This document shows, piece by piece, positions 7,475 to 15,120 of a stretch of DNA of 15,669 nt (positions are counted from its first letter, which is position 1; every line of letters starts with the position of its first letter). The DNA is from Candidatus Nitrosopumilus sp. (lineage in GTDB: Archaea; Thermoproteota; Nitrososphaeria; Nitrososphaerales; Nitrosopumilaceae). Made by a program: the position numbers and the translations under genes. The stretch is from contig JAOUNZ010000007.1 in NCBI GenBank assembly GCA_029880665.1, positions 1 to 15,669 of the forward strand, given 5' to 3'. Below the pieces are notes generated by a model. It saw nothing but the letters and a program-made list of their open reading frames with translations. It searched no databases and had not been told where the DNA came from.

Positions 7475-8450
7475 TCATGTTTTATTATTAATTTTAGATG
7501 TCCTAATCATTGATGCACTGATTACTGCACTTAATATCGAAGCAATGATTATGAACGACACAATTGTTGAAATTTTATAAAATTCAGAAATTATCATCTT
7601 TATAGATATAAAAAACAATAAAACAATCAAACCTATTTTAAGATAATATAATTTATGAATCACATTACTTATCAAAAAATATAATGTTGAGACCTGAAAT
7701 TGCAAAAATATTTGATGTAATTACAATAAATGGATCAGTAGTTATTGCCAAAACAGCTGAATAGAATCCATTGCAAAAACCAGATCAGTCATTTCAATAA
7801 TTATTAATGCTACAAAAAGAAGCGTGGCATATAATACGCCATTTATTTTAATAAAAAATTTCTGTTCAGCCATTTCTGTTCTGACAGACATAAATTTTTT
7901 TAAAAATTTGATTGCCATATTTTTTCAAGATCAATTTTATCTTCTTTTCTTTGAAATATCATTCTAAAAGCCCCAACCAATAAAATTACTCCAAATACGT
8001 AGATCATCCAATGAAAATTATCAAGTAATGATGCACCTATCAAAATTACAAAAATTCTCATACATATTGCACTGAGAATTCCTACTGAAAGGATTCTTTT
8101 TTGATATTTGTAAGAAATTCTTATTGTTGTAAAAACAAGTAAAAATAACATCATGTTATCAATACTAAGAGATTCTTCTAAGACATATCCTGTAAAAACT
8201 TCTAATGTTTTATGCTCACCAAATATCAAGAAAATGACCATGCAAAAATCCCTGCAAGAATTATCCAAATCACACTTCATATTAGAGATTGTTTGAATGA
8301 TAACTCCTCATCAGTGTTAATTGTTTCTACGCTTTCAAATTTATTTTTGAGTTTAGACCTGATTTTGTTTATAAGGCCAAGATCAATAGATAATGAAATC
8401 CCAATTATCGCACCAAATATAATTCATAAATCAAATTCATTTAATTGCAC
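7475..8450 (-). pseudogene. terC: terC-family integral membrane protein, decayed
   Basis: Reading the minus strand across frames reconstructs nearly a complete TerC protein of about 325 codons. From a GTG at 8450 it begins VQLNEFDL, then TGA (8426-8424) where Trp would fit, IIFGAIIGISLSIDLGLINK, and a second TGA (8279-8277) again at a likely Trp codon. A frameshift near 8226-8236 leads into GEHKTLEVFTGYVLEESLS and FHWMIYVFG. An A/T run near 7893-7906 shifts the frame again before LIIIEMTDLVFAMDSI. A base is missing near 7758-7763, before AVLAITTDPFIVITSNIFA. A last break near 7685-7692 precedes LYFLISNVIHKLYYLKIGL and the C-terminus at 7475. TerC proteins are membrane transporters linked to manganese/calcium homeostasis and tellurite resistance. 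All neighbours are intact, which argues against poor sequence quality. It lies 77 nt downstream of the APC permease on the same strand and may be a lost operon member. Confidence 0.88.
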
Positions 8451-8527
8451 GTTGGTTTGATTACATTATTACGTATAAGATATTCTGATATGAAATAAAA
8501 ACAAACACAATTTTTGTCCTTTTAAAT

Positions 8528-9826
8528 TTATTCTTTAATATCACTATCAATTTTTTTATTCTTAAAAATAATAAAAAATATTCCGCCTATTCCAATTATC
8601 GAAATCCCTGCAAGTATGATTTCAATTTCAAATTGAAAACCCATATAGATTGAAATTACTACTCCAAATAATGGAAGTATAGGAAATTTACCAATGTTTA
8701 TTGGGACTTTAAATTTTCGTTCAATATCAGGTTCTGTATACCGTAAAACAATTACTGCCAAATTTATTGATGCAAAAGTTATCACAATTGCAAAAACTGC
8801 AATATTTGCAACAATTACGATATCTCCTACCAATGTAAATATTATTGAAGCAATCAGAATCACAATAACTGCAATCCATGGTGTTTTTGTTTTGAAATGA
8901 ATTTTTTCTAGTATTTGAGGAAAAACTTTCTCTCTTGCCATCCCATAAAACATTCTAGATCCTGCAACAATTGTGATCAAAACAGTATTAGTTATGGCAA
9001 AAAGTGCAATGGAAGAAAGTAAGATGTGAGCCTCTGAACCTAGACCCCTTTCAGCTACTAATGCCATTGGTGCTGCTGAAGTAGCAAGCTCTTCCCAATT
9101 TACTACTCTAACTACCGCCAAAGAAACTAGTATGTATATTATTCCGGATATTAAAACCGACAAAATTATTGCTCTTGGAATTATTTTTTTCGGCTTTTTT
9201 ACCTCCTCAGCTATATTTGCCATATCTTCAAACCCAATAAATGCAAAAAATATCAAAACAAACGCAATAACTATTCCAGTAAATCCAGATGGGCTTTCAA
9301 GATAACTTACTGGTTCTGGGTTACTAAATGTAAAACCAATTACAATAATTAGTATTAATCCAGAAGCTTCAATTAATGTAAAAATAGTATTAGTCCAAGC
9401 AGACTCTCTTATTCCTATAAAATTTACTACAGAAAGAACAACTAACAAGCCAATAGCAGAAATAATAATTGGAACATCTACAAACTCAGCAAAATATCCG
9501 CCAAATCCCAATGATACCGTAGCAGCAGTAATGATAGATGTAATCGATGTTAACCATCCTATCAGAAATGCAAAAAAATTACTTTTGAAGGCATTTTTAA
9601 CAAAAACATATTCTGCTGCAGCTTTTGGAAATATTGATGATAATTCGGCATAACTAAATCCTGCAAATAATGCTACAACCGATCCTAAAACAAATGCAAT
9701 CCACACTGAATCTCCAGCAAAACCTACAGCTTCGCCTAGTAGTACGTAAATTCCTGCACCAAGAATCAATCCAACGCCATACATTGTAAGCTGAAAAAGT
9801 CCCATATGGCGCTTTAATTCAGACAT
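8528..9826 (-). CDS. APC-superfamily amino acid permease
   Basis: The 432-residue, almost wholly hydrophobic protein fits about 12 transmembrane helices. Helix 1 carries the broken-helix motif GVGLILGAGIYV (17-28), which in APC transporters contacts the substrate amino group and carboxylate. The conserved segment after helix 6 reads FAFIGFEDMANIAEEVKKP (194-212), and the loop near helix 8 has SRMFYGMARE (290-299). These features place it in the amino acid/polyamine/organocation superfamily, nearest the cationic amino acid or YfnA-like branch. Substrate cannot be read from sequence. It starts 9 nt after the VIT1-like gene stop, with no clear Shine-Dalgarno, and is the third gene of the CBS-VIT1-APC operon. 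The terC relic follows it. Confidence 0.9.
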   Translation of the reverse strand: MSELKRHMGLFQLTMYGVGLILGAGIYVLLGEAVGFAGDSVWIAFVLGSVVALFAGFSYAELSSIFPKAAAEYVFVKNAFKSNFFAFLIGWLTSITSIITAATVSLGFGGYFAEFVDVPIIISAIGLLVVLSVVNFIGIRESAWTNTIFTLIEASGLILIIVIGFTFSNPEPVSYLESPSGFTGIVIAFVLIFFAFIGFEDMANIAEEVKKPKKIIPRAIILSVLISGIIYILVSLAVVRVVNWEELATSAAPMALVAERGLGSEAHILLSSIALFAITNTVLITIVAGSRMFYGMAREKVFPQILEKIHFKTKTPWIAVIVILIASIIFTLVGDIVIVANIAVFAIVITFASINLAVIVLRYTEPDIERKFKVPINIGKFPILPLFGVVISIYMGFQFEIEIILAGISIIGIGGIFFIIFKNKKIDSDIKE

Positions 9827-9835
9827 TTACCAATC

Positions 9836-10519
9836 TTAAGAAACAACGAAATTTAATCCGTACCCTACGAAATATGCAACAATTGCTGCAATCCCACCAA
9901 TAATTAATGTGATAATACCTGAACGTATCATTGATTTTTTAACCATTTTTTCTTTGATCATCCCTACTAGAAAAAATGCAACAAGAACAGAAACTGCAGC
10001 ATAAGTGAAAGCCTCCGAGTTTTCTTCAATTCCAATTATCATAAAAACTATGAATGGTATTAGTGGAATTAATCCTATTATATTAAAACCAATAAAAGTA
10101 CTCACAGAACTATCCATTGGGTTCTTTTCATCTTCAATTAATCCAAGTTCCTCTTTCATCATTGTATCTACCCAAACTTTTCTTCTCGATGTAATGATTT
10201 GTACAACATCTTCAAGTAGTTCATCTTTGAATCCTTTTTCTCTGTAAATTTCTCTAATCTCATTTCTTTCTTGTTCTGCTAAATTATCAATCTCCCACTC
10301 TTCTTGTCTTCTTTTCATTTGAACAAATTCATTTCGTGCCTTTGACGCTTGATAATTTGCAGCAGCCATTGAAAATCCATCTGCAATTAAATTTGCAAAT
10401 CCTAAAATTAAAATAATTCCTGCAGGTAGTGATGCTCCAATTACACCTGTAACTATGGCAAAAGTTGTTACCGCGCCATCTATTGAACCATAAATAAAAT
10501 CATCAAAATGCCATTTCAT
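9836..10519 (-). CDS. VIT1/CCC1-family iron/manganese transporter
   Basis: The 227-residue protein has five predicted transmembrane segments (about 10-28, 32-53, 140-162, 170-186, 200-223). A charged cytoplasmic region (about 58-130) rich in Glu lies between helices 2 and 3, including RRQEEWEIDN, QERNEIREIY, GFKDELLEDV and KEELGL; in VIT1 this is the metal-binding domain. Helix 1 has DFIYGSIDGAVTTFAIVTG, with the family's conserved Asp and Gly residues. VIT1/CCC1 proteins are proton antiporters that move Fe2+ or Mn2+ out of the cytosol. The ATG overlaps the TGA of the upstream CBS gene in an ATGA junction, indicating coupled translation and a possible regulatory role for that protein. Metal specificity is inferred. 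Confidence 0.9.
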   Translation of the reverse strand: MKWHFDDFIYGSIDGAVTTFAIVTGVIGASLPAGIILILGFANLIADGFSMAAANYQASKARNEFVQMKRRQEEWEIDNLAEQERNEIREIYREKGFKDELLEDVVQIITSRRKVWVDTMMKEELGLIEDEKNPMDSSVSTFIGFNIIGLIPLIPFIVFMIIGIEENSEAFTYAAVSVLVAFFLVGMIKEKMVKKSMIRSGIITLIIGGIAAIVAYFVGYGLNFVVS

Positions 10520-11346
10520 ATTGATACTAGGGCTTTGGTCACATCAGTTTTACTGAGAATTCCTGAAATGCCATTATTGCCGTCAAGTACAACTAGTCCA
10601 CTAACATTATTTTCCAAAAGAATTTCACACGCAGCAGCCAGATCCTCATTAAATTTTACTGTGATTAGTCCTTTAGTCATTATGTCTCTTGCCAACGAAA
10701 TATTCCCAAATCCTTCTTTTGAAAGAAATCCATGTCTTATATTATCTGTAATACTGAATTCAGAATAGTCTTCTTCACTTCCAAGTTCAATTGAAATTCT
10801 AAACAAGTCTCTAAATGATATTATCCCTACTGCTTCCTCATTCTGGTTTTTTACAATAATTCTTGATATTTTCTTTTCTAACATCTTTCTTACAACTTTG
10901 TACAAAGGAGCAGCGGTATGAGTAAATTCATAATCATGAGTCATAAAATCCATTACCCTCCTTTTACCTGGAAAGTTTTTAGCGACAAATCTTATGAGAT
11001 CACTTTTTGTAAAAATTCCTTCAACTTTTTCATTTTCTCCAATAGCCAATGAACTAATACCGTTCTCAATCATAATTCGAGCAGATTCCTTAGGAGTAAT
11101 TCCTTTATCTATAAATTTAATCGATTTCATAATTTTTGTAATAGGTATATCTTCCAGTCCTTGAATCGAAGTTTCAGAAAATAAAAACAAACCAATATCT
11201 TTCTCAGTAATTATTCCTATATGTTTACCACTATCAACAACAACTAATCTGCTAACTTTTGTGTTTAATAGCATTCTAATGGCGTCTGAAATTGATGAGT
11301 TTTTCAGAATCGAAATAGGCTTATTTGAAAAATCAATTATTGACAT
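10516..11346 (-). CDS. Four-CBS-domain protein (two Bateman modules)
   Basis: The 276-residue protein consists of four CBS repeats and little else, at about residues 3-55, 67-124, 128-185 and 216-276. Each has the repeat's usual pattern, seen as SRLVVVDSGKHIGIITEKD, SSLAIGENEKVEGIFTKSD, SRIIVKNQNEEAVGIISFRD and SGLVVLDGNNGISGILSKTD, where the final Thr/Ser/Arg-Asp belongs to the nucleotide ribose-binding motif. Paired CBS domains bind AMP, ADP, ATP or related ligands and regulate enzymes and transporters. No catalytic, DNA-binding or membrane part is attached, so it is probably a soluble sensor. It is the first gene of the CBS-VIT1-APC operon, overlaps the transporter start, and is divergent from uspA. 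A TATA box lies 25-34 nt upstream. Confidence 0.92.
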   Translation of the reverse strand: MSIIDFSNKPISILKNSSISDAIRMLLNTKVSRLVVVDSGKHIGIITEKDIGLFLFSETSIQGLEDIPITKIMKSIKFIDKGITPKESARIMIENGISSLAIGENEKVEGIFTKSDLIRFVAKNFPGKRRVMDFMTHDYEFTHTAAPLYKVVRKMLEKKISRIIVKNQNEEAVGIISFRDLFRISIELGSEEDYSEFSITDNIRHGFLSKEGFGNISLARDIMTKGLITVKFNEDLAAACEILLENNVSGLVVLDGNNGISGILSKTDVTKALVSI

Positions 11347-11370
11347 TCTTTTCTTGCAAGATATTTTGTA

Positions 11371-11380
11371 TAAAAAGAGA
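11371..11380 (-). promoter_or_regulatory. TATA box of the CBS-VIT1-APC operon
   Basis: On the minus strand the sequence reads CTTTTTATAC, 25-34 nt before the ATG at 11346, a good match in sequence and spacing to an archaeal TATA box driving a nearly leaderless mRNA. Assigned by eye. Confidence 0.55.
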
Positions 11381-11440
11381 AGATATAATTTTCAATTTTG
11401 ATTATATTTTGTAACCTTAATCTTGAAAATTAATGATCCA

Positions 11441-11450
11441 TTTTATATTA
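11441..11450 (+). promoter_or_regulatory. TATA box of the uspA-like gene
   Basis: The sequence ttttatatta lies 21-30 nt before the ATG at 11471. It is one of the clearest TATA boxes in the window and implies a leaderless transcript. The divergent CBS operon box lies about 70 nt away. Confidence 0.6.
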
Positions 11451-11470
11451 GAATCATTTGAAACTTCAAC

Positions 11471-11893
11471 ATGGTAAAATTCAATAAAATTTTGGTGCCT
11501 CTTGATGGTTCTGCGAACTCAATTAGAGGATTAGACAGGGCAATTGAAATTGCAAAAGGATGTGATTCTGAAATCACAGGTTTTTACGTATTTCACTTGC
11601 CCCTAACAGCAGGAATAAAATATACGCAAAAAATGAAAGACGATGCACAGAAAAAAGCCGTTAAAGCTATTGGTCCTGCAATGAACAAATCTCAAAAAGC
11701 TGGTGCCACTTTTAAATATAAAACTGGAGGAGGTCACACTGGCTCTGAAATTGTTAAATTTGCACAACAAGGAAAATTTGACATGATCGTTATTGGCGCT
11801 AGAGGAGTAGGTGGAGCTAAAGAGACATTTCTTGGAAGTACATCAAATTATGTCATGCACAAAACAAAGATCCCAGTATTAATTGTAAAATAA
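11471..11893 (+). CDS. Universal stress protein (UspA family, ATP-binding type)
   Basis: The 140-residue single-domain protein starts with KILVPLDGSANSIRGLDRAI (residues 6-25), whose VPxDGS strand-loop is the UspA hallmark, and ends with IPVLIVK. The nucleotide loop is complete: G109-x2-G112-x9-G122-S-T (GARGVGGAKETFLGST). It should therefore be of the ATP-binding class rather than the non-binding UspA type. Such proteins are dimeric and are linked to stress and energy status; the partner is unknown. It is transcribed alone from a clear TATA box, back to back with the CBS operon, with the J-domain gene 100 nt downstream on the same strand. Confidence 0.95.
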   Translation: MVKFNKILVPLDGSANSIRGLDRAIEIAKGCDSEITGFYVFHLPLTAGIKYTQKMKDDAQKKAVKAIGPAMNKSQKAGATFKYKTGGGHTGSEIVKFAQQGKFDMIVIGARGVGGAKETFLGSTSNYVMHKTKIPVLIVK

Positions 11894-11960
11894 GCAGATC
11901 TTATTTTTTGTATGTTTTTAAATCCTTGATGTTTTATATGTAATAACCTACAAGTATGGA

Positions 11961-11970
11961 AGATATAAAG
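11961..11970 (+). promoter_or_regulatory. TATA box of the J-domain protein gene
   Basis: The sequence agatataaag lies 24-33 nt before the ATG at 11994, so this gene probably has its own promoter. A two-codon reading (ATG GTG TAA at 11982) lies between and is not considered coding. Confidence 0.5.
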
Positions 11971-11993
11971 AAATAACTTTAATGGTGTAAGTA

Positions 11994-13148
11994 ATGGTAG
12001 AAAATAATTACGATATTTTAGGAATAGTTGAAGGTTCTACTGAAAAAGAAATTCGAGATGCATTTAGACGATTGGCCCTTCAATTTCACTCAGATCGAGG
12101 AGGAGAAAATGAACAATTTATCAAAATTAAACAAGCATATGACGATCTAAAAATTGGAAAAAAATATCCTGATACCGATATTGAAAAAATAAAAAACTCA
12201 AGAGTTTATTCTGAAGATACTGAATCTGATGTTAGAAGGAAAAATCAGATACTTGGTCAAGAATTATTCAAAGAAATGAAAACAGCTGAAGAATGGGCAG
12301 CTGCACTAAACAGAACTAATTCAACTGGAATCAGATTATTTGGATCAAAAACTCTTGGTGAAATGGAATTAGAAAGAAAAGCAACAGGTACTTTATCAAT
12401 TAAAGGAAATTTTATGGCAGGAAGTTTAACTTATGATGGTCCAATAATTATGCAAGGAAGTATAACCAGTCCATCATGGACACAGGAATATCAAACAAAT
12501 ATCCATTTGACTAAAGGAGATTTCAAATTTATTGATCCTTTAGAAAATAAATACAAAATTGATAATGGTGCTAGGTTAACTGTTGATCATGGAAATGTTG
12601 TCGTAGGAAATGTTTATGGTAGAAAATATAGAGTTGAAGATCTAGACGGAAGAGTAGGCATTTTTCAAATCCAGGAACATAAAACATGTATCTCTGCTCC
12701 AAATGGAAAGATTATTGCTGAAAATGTTGTTAATACTGTATTACTAGAAGCTGATTCTATCATTGTTCTTAATGTTGAAGATGATGTAACACTATCTGCA
12801 CGTGAAATTTTGTTTTATGGAGGTAAACTCACTTATGATTCTACAATTGAATTAAAACAAGGTGGTTCAATACGATTTTTTGAAAATTTTTCAATTCAAG
12901 GATTAAGCGGTGATGCAATAATCAAACTTGAAAATGGTAAAAAAATTAGAATGTTTGATCTCAAAACTAAACGAATTAAAGATTTAGCTGATGAATTTGT
13001 TCCAAACAAAGAAAATTATTTAAAAGATGCTACTATGGTTGGACATGGATTTACAATTACATATGAAATGTTAGATAATCTCTCCAAGAAACCTATTAAA
13101 AAACAAAAAACTGGTTGGGCCTCAAAATTAGGTTTTTCAAAAAATTAA
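11994..13148 (+). CDS. J-domain protein with long beta-rich C-terminal domain; HPD motif reads HSD
   Basis: The 384-residue protein opens with a J domain (about 3-60): NNYDILGIVEGSTEKEIRDA, then AFRRLALQFHSDRGG and IKIKQAYDDL. The tripeptide needed to stimulate DnaK ATPase is normally His-Pro-Asp; here it is H32-S33-D34. A charged helical linker follows (about 61-125). The rest (about 130-325) is a run of short alternating hydrophobic/Gly/Asn strands, such as GTLSIKGNFMAGSLTYDG, NGARLTVDHGNVVVGNVYG and APNGKIIAENVVN. This suggests a beta-solenoid or bactofilin-like fold. There is no G/F region, Cys-rich zinc domain or DnaJ C-terminal domain, so it is not a classical DnaJ. A basic tail ends the protein. 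No signal peptide or membrane helix is seen. Its role is unknown: perhaps a specialised co-chaperone or a scaffold using the J fold. Confidence 0.8.
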   Translation: MVENNYDILGIVEGSTEKEIRDAFRRLALQFHSDRGGENEQFIKIKQAYDDLKIGKKYPDTDIEKIKNSRVYSEDTESDVRRKNQILGQELFKEMKTAEEWAAALNRTNSTGIRLFGSKTLGEMELERKATGTLSIKGNFMAGSLTYDGPIIMQGSITSPSWTQEYQTNIHLTKGDFKFIDPLENKYKIDNGARLTVDHGNVVVGNVYGRKYRVEDLDGRVGIFQIQEHKTCISAPNGKIIAENVVNTVLLEADSIIVLNVEDDVTLSAREILFYGGKLTYDSTIELKQGGSIRFFENFSIQGLSGDAIIKLENGKKIRMFDLKTKRIKDLADEFVPNKENYLKDATMVGHGFTITYEMLDNLSKKPIKKQKTGWASKLGFSKN

Positions 13149-13201
13149 CTAATTAAGACCTTCAATTTTTCAAAAAGGACGAATCTATGCTGGTAAGTAT
13201 A

Positions 13202-14971
13202 TTATTTTCTTCCAAATCCATCCAATCCTGCCCTTCTAACTTCAAATACGTTATAATCATATTTTTGCTTTAATTCAATTACACATAATTCCATAAACTC
13301 GTATCCAGTAAGTTTCTTTACCATTTTATACATATTCTCACCAATAACTAAACTGTTTTTTGGACAAAGAGAATTAATCTTAAAACATCGATTGACTGTA
13401 GGACCAAAGATGTCGCTGATATGCGAAGTAGTACTCTCAGCCACCTTTACAGAACCATATGTTAAACTAATTTTGTAATCTAATTTAGGTAAGTTTGCAG
13501 CTGTGAGCTGTACTTGTAATCTCCCATGAGCTTCAATCATAGATAAACAGCATTCTAAAATATTTTTCAATATTGCATCATCTTTAATGTTGATCTTTGA
13601 AAATCTGAACATTAGGGCATCCCCAATATTTTTAACTACTTGACCATTATGTTCTTGAATAATTTTTGCCATAAAATTTAGAAATATTTCATACAATTTG
13701 GTAATATCCTGATCAGATAATTTAGATGATATTCTAGTAGAATCTGACATGTCAATTACTCCAACACAATCATTTTGTTCATGTTGAGAAAATTTTAGCA
13801 ACATATTTCCTTCAAGCTGCCTAATGACCTCTTCTTTTTGTTTGATCTCTATTAATGATTCTTGTAGCTTTTGTGCCATTGAATCGAATGCATTTGATAA
13901 TTCTTCAATTTCATCTCCAGTTTTGATGTTGGTTCTAACATCAAAATTTCCGCTTGAAATTTTATTTGCCGCTATTTTTAATTTTATTAATGGTTTGGAA
14001 ATTGATTTTGATATTACAAAAGCAATAACACCCATGATTATGGTGATTATTATCCCTGTTTGAAAAATTCTTTCTTGAAGGATGTTTATCGGCTTTTCTA
14101 CTTCTGATTTATCAATCTCTACTACCAAAACAATCCCTAAGTCATCTGCACAATAAGATGAACCATAGGTTGTAATATTTCTATAATCTTTATAAAATCC
14201 TAAATAATCTTCACCCTCGTTGAAGCATTTTTGTACACCTAAAGTGTCTACTTTCTGATTAAACACTGCATCATCATAAAATCTAGATTCAGATAACATC
14301 AAAAATTTATCACTTACGATATACGATTCTCCGGTTTCTCCTAATCCACTTCTATTTTGGAAAACATTGTCTATTGCCGCTGTTCGCATTCTTGAAATTA
14401 TTACCCCAATTGGCTCATCTCCCTTTTTACTATCATTTGTATAAACAGGTGAGACAACAACCATTTTTTTGCCAGACTCTGTAGGCTCAAATTTAATAAA
14501 CGATTCTTTTAATCCTCTTTGAAAAAATGGGTTTTCAGTAAAATCCTCATCCGAATTACCTACAAGAGAAAAGAAAACTTTTCCATTGTTACCAATTATT
14601 TTTACATCCTCAAATCCTATGGAAAATCCTATAAGTTCTTGAAATGCCTGAATTTGAATTAAAAAGTCTCTACGATTAATCTCTTTGATCTCTTTAAATT
14701 CATTTTCAGGGACATCATTCATTTGTGAAATTAAAAGTTGAATCATTGGATCACTTGCAAGAATATTATTCTGCTCAATTCTTGATTCAAAAAGCAATCT
14801 TAGAGTATCTCCTCGTACAGTTGATTCTCCTAACAGTTGATCTCCTGCTCTTTCCTTTAGAATCTGATCTGCATAATTAAAACTAAGAAATCCTGTAATT
14901 GAAAGAACAATAACTGATACAATTAGTACCAAAAAAATGAGTTTTTTACCAAGGTTAAACGAGATCAACAA
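13202..14971 (-). CDS. Membrane class III adenylate cyclase with extracellular Cache-like sensor and HAMP
   Basis: The 589-residue protein makes cAMP from ATP in response to an outside signal. The order is transmembrane helix (about 11-31), extracellular region of about 270 residues resembling a double Cache sensor (about 35-300, including NPFFQRGL and VVVSPVYTND), second helix (about 304-322), HAMP (about 323-376), short coiled coil (to about 388), and cyclase domain (about 398-570). Catalytic residues seen are D407 in VIDMSDST, D451 in KNIGDALMF, adenine-selecting K447 and D520 (SDIFGPTVN), and N527. The transition-state Arg expected four residues after that Asn is Lys (K531). The start is TTG at 14971, next to a second TTG; a TGA precedes it in frame and no ATG occurs before residue 84. 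It is convergent with the J-domain gene and divergent from the cupredoxin gene. Confidence 0.85.
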   Translation of the reverse strand: MLISFNLGKKLIFLVLIVSVIVLSITGFLSFNYADQILKERAGDQLLGESTVRGDTLRLLFESRIEQNNILASDPMIQLLISQMNDVPENEFKEIKEINRRDFLIQIQAFQELIGFSIGFEDVKIIGNNGKVFFSLVGNSDEDFTENPFFQRGLKESFIKFEPTESGKKMVVVSPVYTNDSKKGDEPIGVIISRMRTAAIDNVFQNRSGLGETGESYIVSDKFLMLSESRFYDDAVFNQKVDTLGVQKCFNEGEDYLGFYKDYRNITTYGSSYCADDLGIVLVVEIDKSEVEKPINILQERIFQTGIIITIIMGVIAFVISKSISKPLIKLKIAANKISSGNFDVRTNIKTGDEIEELSNAFDSMAQKLQESLIEIKQKEEVIRQLEGNMLLKFSQHEQNDCVGVIDMSDSTRISSKLSDQDITKLYEIFLNFMAKIIQEHNGQVVKNIGDALMFRFSKINIKDDAILKNILECCLSMIEAHGRLQVQLTAANLPKLDYKISLTYGSVKVAESTTSHISDIFGPTVNRCFKINSLCPKNSLVIGENMYKMVKKLTGYEFMELCVIELKQKYDYNVFEVRRAGLDGFGRK

Positions 14972-14987
14972 TTTATTTCAGTTTTCA

Positions 14988-14997
14988 TTTTATATGA
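14988..14997 (-). promoter_or_regulatory. TATA box of the adenylate cyclase gene
   Basis: On the minus strand TTCATATAAA lies about 17-26 nt before the TTG start at 14971, with ATG as the next bases. This fits a leaderless mRNA beginning close to the tandem TTG codons and supports that start choice. Confidence 0.45.
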
Positions 14998-15087
14998 ATA
15001 TCGAGGTTTTTAGCATTTCCGCGTTTTTTTATGCCTGATAGTAATTCTTTAAGTTGGTAATCATTCGCATTAATGAAAACAACATGA

Positions 15088-15100
15088 AGTATTTAATTAA
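15088..15100 (+). promoter_or_regulatory. TATA box of the cupredoxin gene
   Basis: The sequence agtatttaattaa lies 21-33 nt before the ATG at 15121, as expected for a leaderless archaeal transcript. It sits in the 149-nt divergent gap shared with the cyclase gene, in which no other clear element is seen. Confidence 0.5.
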
Positions 15101-15120
15101 CTAATTCCTGTCTAAAAAAC

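Noticed and set aside
7475..7705. Small 76-residue membrane protein on the minus strand
   Set aside because: Its sequence from LYF onward is the C-terminal end of TerC, continuous with the rest in other frames. It is treated as part of the pseudogene.
7900..8280. A short 126-residue intact TerC-like protein
   Set aside because: Its ATG arises at the nonsense codon (ATATGA) and its first residues are out of the TerC frame. Conserved N- and C-terminal TerC blocks lie in other frames on both sides.
7475..8450. terC lesions as sequencing errors
   Set aside because: Six lesions in under 1 kb with none in the surrounding intact genes makes local error unlikely, although one homopolymer site (7893-7906) could be an error. 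Raw reads would settle it.
8212..8460. Plus-strand open frame opposite the start of the terC relic
   Set aside because: It resembles no known protein, and the opposite strand has clear TerC similarity.
14965..14988. ATG-started mini-frame (MKTEINC) overlapping the cyclase start
   Set aside because: The ATG directly follows the likely TATA box, so it would lie upstream of the transcript start. It is out of frame with the cyclase.
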